Source: Gordonia tangerina (GTDB taxonomy: Bacteria > Actinomycetota > Actinomycetes > Mycobacteriales > Mycobacteriaceae). From it: 64,000 nucleotides of DNA. The DNA is taken from assembly GCF_021556435.1 (NCBI RefSeq), contig NZ_JAKGCU010000019.1, forward strand, positions 35,033-99,032, read 5' to 3'. Positions 36,871-46,556 of this stretch are shown here, in pieces; position 1 is the stretch's first letter; the number at the start of each line of letters is the position of its first letter. The notes under the pieces are model-generated. The model did not search any database. It had not been told where the DNA came from and worked only from the letters and a program-made list of their open reading frames with translations. The position numbers and the translations under genes were made by a program.

Positions 36871-38249
36871 CCGGCGTCGGAGACCCCGGGCCGTTGCCGG
36901 TGACGGTGCCGGATGTGCCGGCGATGATGCACATGACGGTGCAGGAGATGATCGATGCATCTCCGCTGGGCCCGATCCTCGACACCAGCGTGGCCGACGT
37001 GCTCGCGGGCCACGGTCTGCCGGCTCTGCCCCCGATGCCGCCGCCAGGACCCCCACTGCCAGGGCTGCCGCCGCTGCCGCCGATCGACATCACCCTGTTG
37101 ATCAAGCCGTTGACCGACCTCCTCGGTGGCTTCGGTACCGGCAACCTGTCGGGCGCCGACTTCGACCCGTCGGCGATCTTCGAAGGACTGTCGAAGGTGC
37201 TGCAGACCAGCATGTCGATGGGATCGGGAGCGGTGAAGGCGCTCGACAAGCTGTGGACCGGCACGGCGTCGACCGCCGCGGTGGGTAAATCGGCGGTCGC
37301 GACGGCAGATACCGCGAATGTGTCCACCCAGGGCACCGGGATGTCGATCGACATCCAGGCCGCTGCGGGCATTGTCGGGGCCGGTCTCGCCGCGGTGCAG
37401 GCGATCATCGCGGCCACCATCGCCAAGATCGCGGGCACGGTTCCGATCATCATGACCCCGCCCGGGCAGGGGCTGGCGGTCGCGTTCGCTTCCGAAGGTC
37501 TCGCCGAGGCGACCACCCAGGTTGCGGTGACGCGCGCACAGTTACTCGCGCCCACCGCGAAGATGACGGCGAACGGCGCGCAGGTACCGGTCACCAGTGC
37601 ACCCACCACCGCCGGCGCGACGCAATCGCCGTTCGCCGTGGCCAGTGCGGTGCTGGACGGGGTCTCTCCGGCCGTGTCGTCGGCGTCGGAGCTGCCGTCG
37701 ATGATCGCGTCACCGGTGTCCGGGATGCTGTCGGCGGCACGGGCAGATCCGATGCCCGGATCAGCGGCTGCCGGGCTCGCCGGTAGGCCAGGTGGTCCGG
37801 GTGGTGGTGGAGCCGGTGGCTCCGGCGGCAAGGGCCGCGTCGGCGGCGGAGGTGGTGTCGGTGCGGTCGGCGCTGCGTCGACTCCGCTGGCGCCCCGCCC
37901 GTTCATGACCCCTTCGGTCGGGATGACCGAGCCGGCCGCATCGGGCCCGACCACCACCCCCCGGGGTGCGGTGACCTCCACCGGTGCGATGCCGGCATCG
38001 ATGGCTCCGATGGCCGGCGCCGGCGCCGCTCGCGGCGCGGGTGCGGGCGCGGGTACCGAGGAGCATCAGGTTCCGGACTATCTGGTGACCGAGGACAACG
38101 GCCAGCGGGTCGTCGGCGAGGTCCCCGATGTGGTGCCCGCAGTGATCGGTCAGGAGGACGACCAGCCTGCGGCTTCGGCATCTCCGGACATCGAACTGCG
38201 ACTGGGCCCGCCGTCGAACCCGAAGCCTGATCCGTCGGACAGCTCGTAG
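36867..38249 (+). CDS. Gly/Pro/Ala-rich protein of the ESX cluster, probable secreted substrate
   Basis: A 460-residue protein without a named family. It has a Pro-rich segment (about residues 52-72), a central region with a W-T-G turn (KALDKLWTGTASTAAVGKSA) and hydrophobic helices around residues 165-195. A Gly-rich low-complexity stretch (about 305-335) follows. The C-terminus is acidic. The layout recalls ESX-1 substrates such as EspB or EspK, where a helical W-x-G hairpin precedes a long disordered region. The GTG start overlaps the EspC-like gene by 4 bases, so they may be exported as a pair. Confidence 0.55.
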   Translation: MTGVGDPGPLPVTVPDVPAMMHMTVQEMIDASPLGPILDTSVADVLAGHGLPALPPMPPPGPPLPGLPPLPPIDITLLIKPLTDLLGGFGTGNLSGADFDPSAIFEGLSKVLQTSMSMGSGAVKALDKLWTGTASTAAVGKSAVATADTANVSTQGTGMSIDIQAAAGIVGAGLAAVQAIIAATIAKIAGTVPIIMTPPGQGLAVAFASEGLAEATTQVAVTRAQLLAPTAKMTANGAQVPVTSAPTTAGATQSPFAVASAVLDGVSPAVSSASELPSMIASPVSGMLSAARADPMPGSAAAGLAGRPGGPGGGGAGGSGGKGRVGGGGGVGAVGAASTPLAPRPFMTPSVGMTEPAASGPTTTPRGAVTSTGAMPASMAPMAGAGAARGAGAGAGTEEHQVPDYLVTEDNGQRVVGEVPDVVPAVIGQEDDQPAASASPDIELRLGPPSNPKPDPSDSS

Positions 38250-38319
38250 GCGTCGTCGACCCGAGCTCACCGGCCTGCGCATCGCACTGACCAACCGAAC
38301 CGACCACAACGAGGAAGAC

Positions 38320-38625
38320 ATGGCAGATTCGCACTTGAACGTCGACCCCACCGAACTCGTCACGGCGGCGGGCCGACTCGACCGCCTGGCCGAGCGGCTG
38401 GAGACCTCTCTGGGTGGTGCCGTGCCCGCCCTGAGTGTTCCCGCGGCCGGTCGTGATGAGGTATCGCAGGTGTCCGCGACGAGTTTCAACTCGGTGGCCG
38501 AGACCTTCGCGACGGATTCCGCGAAGGGCGTCGAGGAGCTCCGCAAGATCGCGGCGTTGCTTCGTGCCCAAGCCGACGGATACGCCCGCGGCGAGGACGA
38601 CGCCGCAGCAGGCTTCCGCATCTGA
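38320..38625 (+). CDS. PE-like protein
   Basis: A 101-residue helical-hairpin protein. It has a PE-type N-terminal helix (NVDPTELVTAAGRLDRLAER) and second helix (AKGVEELRKIAALLRAQAD). The ESX export signal YxxxE is present as YARGE, just before the C-terminus. ATG at 38320 is preceded by GAGGAAG. It lies 50 bases before the PPE-like gene, the usual PE-PPE pair order, and should form a heterodimer with that protein. Confidence 0.72.
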   Translation: MADSHLNVDPTELVTAAGRLDRLAERLETSLGGAVPALSVPAAGRDEVSQVSATSFNSVAETFATDSAKGVEELRKIAALLRAQADGYARGEDDAAAGFRI

Positions 38626-38675
38626 CGTGACCTGACAGACCGCCCACCCATCATCGCCAGGAAGGAGAGGTGACA

Positions 38676-39725
38676 GTGACCGGCTTCACCGGTGTCGTCT
38701 GGGACGCCCGCACCACCGAGCAACTCGCCTCGGATCTCGGTGATGGCGCCGGACCAGCCCCGCTCGCCGAGGCGGGGCTGGCGTGGAGTCGTGTTGCGTC
38801 CGAGTTGGCATCTGCGGCAGCCGAATACGGGACCATTCTGGCTGCGCTCGGCATCCATTGGGAGTCGGTGCACACCAGTGAGTCGTTCGAGACCCTGAGT
38901 CGCCTGGCCCCATGGTTCGCCGATGCCGCGGCAGCCGCGGGCCGCAACGCCGCCCGTGCCGAGGCGCAGGCGGCCGCGGTGACCGTCGCCCGGATGACGA
39001 TGCCGAATCTGGCCGAGGTCGACCTGGCCGAGGAGGCGATGCGTACTGCGAGCACGATCGCCGCAGTCGCACCGGCGCTCGTCGGTGCCGCCGCCCAGGC
39101 AGAACGTGCTCTGCACGACCAGCGGTTGCGGGCCGCTCGCGTGATGCAGACCTACGAGGCCGCATCGGACTCGGCGGCGACTCCGTGGGGCGGCGCCGCT
39201 CCTGCACCGAACCTGGTATCGGGGCAAGCACTTGCCGCCGAGCGGGCGGCACGGGAAGCCGCGTCCCGTGCGGCCGCACCGGCACCACCCCAGCCGCAAC
39301 CGGCGCCCATCGCGGCGGCGACGGCCCCTGTCGGGCTGCCCTTGGCGGGCATGGTGATGCCGCCTCCGGAGAAGACGGGTTACGCGCCCACCATCCTGGC
39401 CGGCGGAGGTCCCGCGCCCACCACGTCGACGGCACCGGCGAGCCAACCCACGCCGTCTCCGCACGCGGGGCCCTTGGCCCCACCGATGTCACCGCATGGT
39501 GCGGGCAGCGCCGATCGGTTCGTCACCCGCGGGCCGTCGGCGCCCGAACCCGACACACAAGCGGCGGCCGCAGAGGTGGAAGCCGAACCTCTGGCCACCT
39601 GGGCAGATGTGGCCATGGCGCAGAGTCCTGCCGTGACGCACACCCAGGACCTCGCCGACAGTCGAACCCTCGACCGTCGCTACCTGGACGAGACACTGTC
39701 GCTCGAGCACGGGAAGGGGTTCTGA
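38676..39725 (+). CDS. PPE-like protein
   Basis: A 349-residue protein. The N-terminal ~150 residues match the helical PPE domain (GAGPAPLAEAGLAWSRVASE, ILAALGIHWESVHTSESFET, APWFADAAAAAGRNAARAEA), with the usual W-x-G region reading W-E-S. The rest is Pro/Ala/Thr-rich and ends in RTLDRRYLDETLSLEHGKGF. GTG at 38676 is placed 8 bases after AGGAG; a GTG two codons earlier is too close to that site. EspG, its expected chaperone, starts 1 base after the stop. Confidence 0.72.
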   Translation: MTGFTGVVWDARTTEQLASDLGDGAGPAPLAEAGLAWSRVASELASAAAEYGTILAALGIHWESVHTSESFETLSRLAPWFADAAAAAGRNAARAEAQAAAVTVARMTMPNLAEVDLAEEAMRTASTIAAVAPALVGAAAQAERALHDQRLRAARVMQTYEAASDSAATPWGGAAPAPNLVSGQALAAERAAREAASRAAAPAPPQPQPAPIAAATAPVGLPLAGMVMPPPEKTGYAPTILAGGGPAPTTSTAPASQPTPSPHAGPLAPPMSPHGAGSADRFVTRGPSAPEPDTQAAAAEVEAEPLATWADVAMAQSPAVTHTQDLADSRTLDRRYLDETLSLEHGKGF

Positions 39726-39726
39726 C

Positions 39727-40542
39727 ATGTGGCAAATCAGCGCCGACGCCCCGGCCGCCCGCCTCGACCTCGACGTGTTGCGACGACTGGGCGAGTACAG
39801 CGACGTGCAGACCTGGCCGGTCGTGCTCGACCTCTGGCCCACGCATGCCGATGGCGACGACCTCGATGCCATCCGCGCCGCTGCCGATCGCGAGATCGCG
39901 CAGCGCGGTCTCATCGATGCCGGGGAGCCGGTGGCCTGGCTGGCCACCGCGCTGCGGGTGCTCAGAACACCGGAGCGGCAGCTGGAGATCCGCACGATGG
40001 GTACGGGTGCGGCCGAGATTCGGCGGACGTGCGTGGCGCGCAGCGGACACGACCATGTCATCGCGCGCCGGGCCGGTGAGCAGGTGGATCTCCGGTTGGT
40101 GAGCGTCACCGGTGAATCCGAGGTCGGGTCGCTGGTGGCGCGCGAACTGGACGTCGTCGAACCGCTCGAGTTCGGCGGCCTCAGTGCACCTGCCACGGAA
40201 CTGACCGAGCGGCTCACCGACTGCCACGGCGCCAACGACATCGCCGACGCGTTGCACGCACTCGGGGCTGTCGGCTCCGACGCGGTCGTGCTCGCCTCGG
40301 CATTGACCTGCTGCCACACCCGGTCGGAGATCGTCGCGGTCTCCTGGTCGAGCAGTGGCAGCACACAATCTTGCGGTGCACTGGCGATCTTCGACACCGA
40401 TCGCGGACGAGTCGTCGCCAGTCCCAGCAAGTCTCCGGACGGGCGCGTGTGGACCACGCTGTCGCCGGGTGGCGCTCACCGGATCGCGCAGGCCGTCGGC
40501 CTGCTGATCGAGACGCTGCCCGACGGGCGGTGGATGCCGTGA
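39727..40542 (+). CDS. espG: ESX secretion-associated protein EspG
   Basis: A 271-residue cytosolic chaperone of the EspG family, which binds the tip of PPE proteins and keeps PE-PPE pairs soluble before export. Family pattern: N-terminal RLDLDVLRRLGEYSDVQTWP, a middle strand set (QLEIRTMGTGAAEIRRTCVA) and the C-terminal LAIFDTDRGRVVASPSKSPD with WTTLSPGGAHRIAQAV. It begins one base after the PPE-like gene. The conserved partner order PE, PPE, EspG supports the assignment. Confidence 0.85.
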   Translation: MWQISADAPAARLDLDVLRRLGEYSDVQTWPVVLDLWPTHADGDDLDAIRAAADREIAQRGLIDAGEPVAWLATALRVLRTPERQLEIRTMGTGAAEIRRTCVARSGHDHVIARRAGEQVDLRLVSVTGESEVGSLVARELDVVEPLEFGGLSAPATELTERLTDCHGANDIADALHALGAVGSDAVVLASALTCCHTRSEIVAVSWSSSGSTQSCGALAIFDTDRGRVVASPSKSPDGRVWTTLSPGGAHRIAQAVGLLIETLPDGRWMP

Positions 40543-40668
40543 ACCGTACGGAGGAAATAGTCAGGGTATCTGTGTCGCCGGCGCCGGGAGCATCGCGAGC
40601 GGGCCACTTTTCCGCGGATACCACCGGGGCATCGCCGTGCGGTGCCGAAACACAGAAGGAGAACAAGC

Positions 40669-40992
40669 ATGGCCGGTGAAGGGTCGGGACTGAATCTCGA
40701 TGTTGTTGCCGCACAGGCGTCATCGCAGTCGATCGCGGGGATCGTCGAACAGATGCGAGGCATTCTGCGGCAGATCGAGAGTTCGGCACAGAGTGGCATG
40801 GCCACGTGGGGCGGCACTGCAGCCAAGTCCTACAACACCACCCAGACCGACTGGAGTGGGACGGCGCAGAAACTGCAGGCGGCGCTCGACGAGATCGAGG
40901 GCAAACTGACGACCGGGTTCAAGGGGTACGCGGAGCACGACGAGGACATCGCCCAGGCGATCACGTCGAGCGTCGGTCACCTCAAGCTCTGA
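40669..40992 (+). CDS. esxB: WXG100 protein, EsxB-like
   Basis: A 107-residue helix-turn-helix protein. The W-x-G turn is TWGGTAAKSYN. The C-terminal export signal YxxxD is GYAEHDEDIAQAI. Having the signal makes it the EsxB (CFP-10) side of the pair. ATG at 40669 is preceded by GAAGGAGAAC. It follows espG after 126 bases and precedes the EsxA-like gene by 91 bases. It should be exported through an ESX machine encoded elsewhere. Confidence 0.87.
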   Translation: MAGEGSGLNLDVVAAQASSQSIAGIVEQMRGILRQIESSAQSGMATWGGTAAKSYNTTQTDWSGTAQKLQAALDEIEGKLTTGFKGYAEHDEDIAQAITSSVGHLKL

Positions 40993-41083
40993 TCCACCGA
41001 CGCTGCGTACGCCCACATCCCATCAGCCGATATCTCATCAGCCCAATCTCATGAGGACTGATACCTCAATAGGGGGAGCCACC

Positions 41084-41380
41084 ATGTCTGAACCCATCAA
41101 GTACGACTTCGCCGGCCTGGACACGCTGTCCGGCGACCTCAATCGCCATTTCGCCGCGCTGGGACACCTGTCCGACCAGCTCAAGAGCGAGGTCAACAAA
41201 CTCGGCGGCAACTGGATCTCGCAGGACGGCGCCGAGTCCTACCGCGTTGCTCAGGCGCACTGGGACAAGCTGTTCGAGGAAGCGCGACTCCAGCTGAGCG
41301 GCCTCGGCCAGGGCGTTTCGAACGCCGCGGAGCGGATGATGCAGACCGACCGGTCCGTCGGCGCCTCGTTCCACGGATAG
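41084..41380 (+). CDS. esxA: WXG100-type protein, EsxA-like, with W-I-S turn
   Basis: A 98-residue protein with the same helical hairpin and size as EsxA (ESAT-6). First helix LSGDLNRHFAALGHLSDQLK; the turn is GGNWISQDGAESYR, so the usual Gly of W-x-G is Ser. The second helix is AQAHWDKLFEEARLQLSG. No YxxxD/E signal is seen, as expected for an EsxA-side partner. ATG at 41084 has GGGGGAG upstream. It forms the likely 1:1 pair with the EsxB-like protein and is followed by a terminator. Confidence 0.82.
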   Translation: MSEPIKYDFAGLDTLSGDLNRHFAALGHLSDQLKSEVNKLGGNWISQDGAESYRVAQAHWDKLFEEARLQLSGLGQGVSNAAERMMQTDRSVGASFHG

Positions 41381-41404
41381 TCACACCCGAACGGTCACAC
41401 CCGG

Positions 41405-41441
41405 GGAGGGCTCACCGGCCACCTGTGCCGGTGGGCCCTCC
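41405..41441 (+). terminator. Hairpin after the EsxA-like gene
   Basis: A 15-base-pair stem (41405-41419 with 41427-41441, one G-U pair) with a 7-base loop lies 24 bases after the stop. It closes the ESX substrate transcript. Confidence 0.65.
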
Positions 41442-41558
41442 TCGCTGTGTCTGTCGGGCTCGGCGGCGCACCGTCATCGGCTGACGCGCGAGGTCGAATG
41501 ACGCCCGCAGACCCCACCGGTGCGATAGCGTCGGGCAGAACCGACGAGGGAGGGAACT

Positions 41559-43118
41559 GTGGCCAACCCCGACGCTGGCACCGCGAATCGTGAGACGTGG
41601 ACCAGGAACTCCGGCTTCATCCTGGCCGCGATCGGATCTGCGGTCGGACTCGGCAACATCTGGAGATTCCCCGGCGTTGCCTACGAAAGCGGTGGCGGAG
41701 CGTTCATCGTTCCGTATCTGTGCGCACTGCTCACCGCCGGCATTCCGATCCTGTTCCTGGACTACGCAATCGGCCATCGATATCGCGCGGTTGCGCCGCT
41801 GGCGTTCCGTCGCATCCGGCGTCACGCCGAGGCGATCGGCTGGTTCCAGACCGGACTGCTGTTCGTGATCGGCGTGTACTACGCCGCGGTGATCGCCTGG
41901 GCGATGAGCTACTTCGTCTACTCGTTCGACCTGCGCTGGGGTGAAGACACACAGACGTTCTTCCTCTCCGACTACCTCCAGGTGGGTGACCCGGAGATCT
42001 CCACGACGGTCGTCGGCAACGTCGCGCTGCCGCTGGTGATCGTGTGGTTGGCCATCCTGGCCGTGCTGTGCCTGGGTGTGGCCCGAGGTGTGGAGAAGAT
42101 CAACATGGTCTTCATCCCGCTGTTGTTCGTCGGATTCGCCGGACTCGTCGTGCGCGCCGTCACCCTGCCCGGCGCGGCTGACGGCCTCAACGCGCTGTTC
42201 AGTCCGGATTGGTCGGCCCTGTCGGATCTCGACGTCTGGATCGCCGCATACAGCCAGATCTTCTTCTCTCTGTCGATCGCGTTCGGCATCATGATCGCCT
42301 ACTCGTCGTTCCAGCGCCGCAAGGCGAATATGACGAGTTCGGGCCTGGTGGTGGCGTTCGCGAACTCCTCGTTCGAGATCCTCGCCGGCATCGGCGTCTT
42401 CGGTGCACTGGGCTTCTTGGCCTACCAGCAGCAGACTGCGATCTCGGACCTGGAGGGCCTGACCGGCCCGATCCTGTCGTTCGTCACCTTCCCCGCGGTG
42501 ATCTCGGAGATGCCGGGCGCCAGCTTCTGGGGGGCGTTGTTTTTCGGTTCGCTCGTTGTCGCCGGCTTCACCTCCCTGATCTCGTTGCTGATCGGCGTCT
42601 CGAGTTCGCTTCAGGAGAAGTTCGGGCTGTCACGCGTGGTGGCCGCAGTGATCACCGCCGGCGTGAGCGGCGTGATCTCGATCGGCCTGTTCTCCACCAC
42701 CTCCGGACTGATCGCACTCGACACCGTCGATCAGTTCGCGAACAACATCGGTGTGGTGTCCTCGGCGATCATCATGACGGTCTTCACGGTGTGGCTGGCG
42801 CGCGACGCGGATCTGTTGCGTCGACATCTCAACGCGGTGTCGACATTCCAGCTGGGACGCTGGTGGATTGCGTTGATCGGCGTCGTCGGGCCGGTCTTCC
42901 TCACCGTGATGTTGGTGCAGAAGATCATCTCGATCATCAACGACGGTTACGAGGGCTACCCGCAGTGGTATCTGGGAGTGTTCGGATGGGGCACGATCGC
43001 GCTGCTCGTCGTCGGTGCGGTGGCCTTGACCCTGCCGTCGTGGCGGGGCCGCGACTATCCTGGATTCCAACCGTGGCCCCCACTGGACACCAAGCCGGAG
43101 AAGGAGGCGGTTCGATGA
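41559..43118 (+). CDS. metP: Sodium-dependent amino-acid transporter (NSS family, MetP-type)
   Basis: A 519-residue transporter with about twelve membrane helices of the neurotransmitter:sodium symporter family. TM1 carries the sodium-site motif GSAVGLGNIWRFPGVAYESG, and TM6 has IAYSQIFFSLSIAFGIMIAY. A small-subunit gene overlaps its stop by 4 bases. This is the arrangement of the MetP-MetS methionine and alanine importer described in Corynebacterium glutamicum, so the same substrates are inferred. GTG start at 41559 with GAGGGA upstream. Confidence 0.88.
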   Translation: MANPDAGTANRETWTRNSGFILAAIGSAVGLGNIWRFPGVAYESGGGAFIVPYLCALLTAGIPILFLDYAIGHRYRAVAPLAFRRIRRHAEAIGWFQTGLLFVIGVYYAAVIAWAMSYFVYSFDLRWGEDTQTFFLSDYLQVGDPEISTTVVGNVALPLVIVWLAILAVLCLGVARGVEKINMVFIPLLFVGFAGLVVRAVTLPGAADGLNALFSPDWSALSDLDVWIAAYSQIFFSLSIAFGIMIAYSSFQRRKANMTSSGLVVAFANSSFEILAGIGVFGALGFLAYQQQTAISDLEGLTGPILSFVTFPAVISEMPGASFWGALFFGSLVVAGFTSLISLLIGVSSSLQEKFGLSRVVAAVITAGVSGVISIGLFSTTSGLIALDTVDQFANNIGVVSSAIIMTVFTVWLARDADLLRRHLNAVSTFQLGRWWIALIGVVGPVFLTVMLVQKIISIINDGYEGYPQWYLGVFGWGTIALLVVGAVALTLPSWRGRDYPGFQPWPPLDTKPEKEAVR

Positions 43119-43297
43119 GCGCCGGTGCCATCATCATGATGATCATCGCGATGGTGATCGTGTGGGGCGGGCTTGCGGCCAGCATCGTGAATCTCCGGCT
43201 GCGGCCGGAGAAGACGGACAGCCCGTTCGAGGACCCCGATCTCGTCGCCGACGACATCGCACGCGAGCATCTGCCGCATCCCACCCGCGACACCTAG
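43115..43297 (+). CDS. metS: Methionine/alanine importer small subunit MetS
   Basis: A 60-residue protein with one N-terminal membrane helix ([20 protein letters not shown]) and a short charged tail ([14 protein letters not shown]). Size and layout fit the MetS family, which is required for MetP function. The ATG lies inside the metP stop (ATGA overlap), so production of the two subunits is coupled. Confidence 0.85.
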   Translation: MSAGAIIMMIIAMVIVWGGLAASIVNLRLRPEKTDSPFEDPDLVADDIAREHLPHPTRDT

Positions 43298-43364
43298 CCC
43301 CGCGTCCCGGTCGGATAGCCTTGCCAGAGACAAGGCAGACGACAAGGTAGACGAAGGGGACGAG

Positions 43365-44837
<1,473 letters not shown>

Positions 44838-44875
44838 CCCACCCCGCACCCAACCTCGTCACTCGCCCCACGGCG

Positions 44876-44980
44876 GTCGACAGAACCCCGAAAATCGCCG
44901 AGAGAACCCACCGCGATCGACAGTCGCGACACGGTCACCGACCGTGGGTTTCTCTCGGCGATTTTCGGGGTTCTGTCGAC
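44876..44980. repeat. Long inverted repeat after ahcY
   Basis: Arms of 30 perfectly complementary bases (44876-44905 with 44951-44980) extend by 6 more pairs past one bulged T. The GTCGAC ends form the outer borders. The inner part has two smaller dyads (CGCGA/TCGCG and CGGTC/GACCG). It lies 39 bases after the ahcY stop and can serve as a terminator for ahcY and for the converging gene at 45008. The arm length is unusual for a terminator and could also mark a small mobile repeat. Confidence 0.85.
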
Positions 44981-45007
44981 GTGAAAGTGGGTTTCGTCGG
45001 CGGGACC

Positions 45008-45694
45008 CTACGTGCCGATGTCGAGTTGGGTGCCGGGGCAGACGTACCAGGTGCCGTCTTCGCGGGCGAAGCTCTCGTCGTTGCGTTTGGTCATCGAGCG
45101 TTGGTTGCCGAGCTCGACGTGTGTGGACACCGTCGAGGCGGCCGCATCCCCGCTGACCGTGATATTGGTCAACTCTTCGAGGACCACGTTTCCGGTGATG
45201 TCGAGGGGCGTGGTCACCTGCGGACGCAACGCACTACACACCGAGGCCCGGATACGGGCGACGTCGCGCGAGTTGACCGCGTCGACGAACATCTGCATGG
45301 CCGAGCGGATGGCGCCGGCATCGGCTGCGTTCGCGGTTTCCTCGGTCGGGACGCCTTGTGTGATGGTGTGGTCGCGGCCGGTGGAGCTGCCGTTGGACTC
45401 GGTGGCGATGGTCAGCACGACCGCTGCGGCGATGATGACGACGATCGTCACGATCCCGAGCACCGCACCGACGATCATCCCGGCGCGCGGGCCGCGGGGC
45501 GGTGGCGGCGGCGGTGGGGGAGGATACGGCGGCCGATACCCAGGGACCCATCCGTGCTGCGGAGTGGGCGGATACCCGCCGAACTGCCCTGCGCCCGACC
45601 CGTGGGTGGGCGGCGGCCACGGCGCGGGACCGTACGGAGGGTTCTGCGCGGGCGGAAACGGCTGCGGGCCATCCGGCGGCGGCTGTTGGGTCAT
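45008..45694 (-). CDS. Pro-rich single-pass membrane protein with NTF2-like domain
   Basis: A 228-residue protein. The first ~70 residues are Pro/Gly/Tyr-rich and cytoplasmic, including a run of eight or more Pro. One membrane helix follows (AGMIVGAVLGIVTIVVIIAAAV), then an extracytoplasmic domain of the DUF4878/NTF2-like type (IRSAMQMFVDAVNSRDVARI, ASVCSALRPQV, EDGTWYVCPGTQ). Two Cys may form a disulfide. Such proteins are common in Mycobacteriales and of unknown role. It is 67 bases downstream of tmk on the same strand. Confidence 0.75.
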   Translation of the reverse strand: MTQQPPPDGPQPFPPAQNPPYGPAPWPPPTHGSGAGQFGGYPPTPQHGWVPGYRPPYPPPPPPPPPRGPRAGMIVGAVLGIVTIVVIIAAAVVLTIATESNGSSTGRDHTITQGVPTEETANAADAGAIRSAMQMFVDAVNSRDVARIRASVCSALRPQVTTPLDITGNVVLEELTNITVSGDAAASTVSTHVELGNQRSMTKRNDESFAREDGTWYVCPGTQLDIGT

Positions 45695-45761
45695 GCGACC
45701 TCCTTCCCGCGGCGGGGTGGAACTCCCAGGCTATCGAAATCGTCGGCGGCGGGCATTGCGC

Positions 45762-46397
45762 TCATTCGTCCAGTAGACGTTGCGCGAGTTCGGCCGGATC
45801 GCCGTCCGCGGTCGACAACCACGGTGACATCCACATCGACTGGGCCAGTTGGCGATACACGCGATCCACGCGAAGTTGCAGGTCGGTGTCCCGCTCGTAG
45901 AGATCGCGGGGACGGGTGGCGTCGGTCGCGGCTCGACGGGCCGCTCGGTCGAGGGCGACCTCGGGCGCCACGCCGAGGAGTACATGGTGGTCGGGGACCG
46001 GCAGCCGAAATCGGTGGAACTCGACCTCGCGGACCCATTCGACCATCTCGCCGTCTGCTTCCTGGCTCAGCCGCGCGGCGTTGTAGGCGGCATTGGACGC
46101 CACGTACCGGTCGAGGAGCACGATGTCGTGTGCGGCGACGGCTGCGCGGATCTCATCGGCCGCGTCGGCACGATCAAGGGCGAACATGAGTGCCATCGCG
46201 TACACACTCTCGCGCAGGTCGCCGTGTTGGCCGTGCAGCGCCTCGGCGGCGAGGTCTGCGGTCACAGACTCTCCGTAGCGCGGAAACGTCACGGTCCAGA
46301 CCCGGAGTCCGTCTCTGCGCCATCGGTCGACGAGTTCGGTGACCAAGGTGTTCTTGCCGGCGCCGTCGAGTCCCTCGACGGCAATGAGTTGACCCAC
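45762..46397 (-). CDS. tmk: Thymidylate kinase
   Basis: A 211-residue kinase converting dTMP to dTDP, essential for DNA synthesis. It resembles the mycobacterial enzyme closely: P-loop VEGLDGAGKNTLVTEL, FPRYGESVTADLAAEALHG, LFALDRADA-like segment, and DRYVASNAAYNAARL. The residue after the P-loop Lys is Asn instead of Thr/Ser; mycobacterial homologues also deviate here (Arg). It is divergent to mtrA, with 159 bases between the starts. Its place between ahcY and mtrA is the conserved mycobacterial order. Confidence 0.94.
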   Translation of the reverse strand: MGQLIAVEGLDGAGKNTLVTELVDRWRRDGLRVWTVTFPRYGESVTADLAAEALHGQHGDLRESVYAMALMFALDRADAADEIRAAVAAHDIVLLDRYVASNAAYNAARLSQEADGEMVEWVREVEFHRFRLPVPDHHVLLGVAPEVALDRAARRAATDATRPRDLYERDTDLQLRVDRVYRQLAQSMWMSPWLSTADGDPAELAQRLLDE

Positions 46398-46530
46398 GAG
46401 CGCGATGGTAACGGCCGCGGGTGGGTCGACCCGCCGAGGCGCGGCGGTGCGTCGTGCAGGAGTGTGGCGCCGGAGTGTCCCGCAGGGGTGGGTGGACCGG
46501 TGCGGTTCGGCGCGTCATCTCCGCGGTTGG

Positions 46531-46546
46531 GTCACGAAAGTGTCAC
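46531..46546 (+). promoter_or_regulatory. Candidate MtrA-binding direct repeat
   Basis: Two GTCAC copies (46531-46535 and 46542-46546) with an 11-base period, one helical turn, end 10 bases before the mtrA start. Direct repeats of GTCAC/GTAAC type are the known MtrA recognition pattern in actinobacteria. This suggests autoregulation of mtrA. Confidence 0.45.
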
Positions 46547-46556
46547 CATTGAGAGC

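Noticed and set aside
37785..37875. Gly-codon rich stretch that resembles a tandem repeat or CRISPR-like array
   Set aside because: It is the Gly-rich low-complexity region of the ESX-cluster protein; units are irregular and there are no spacers.
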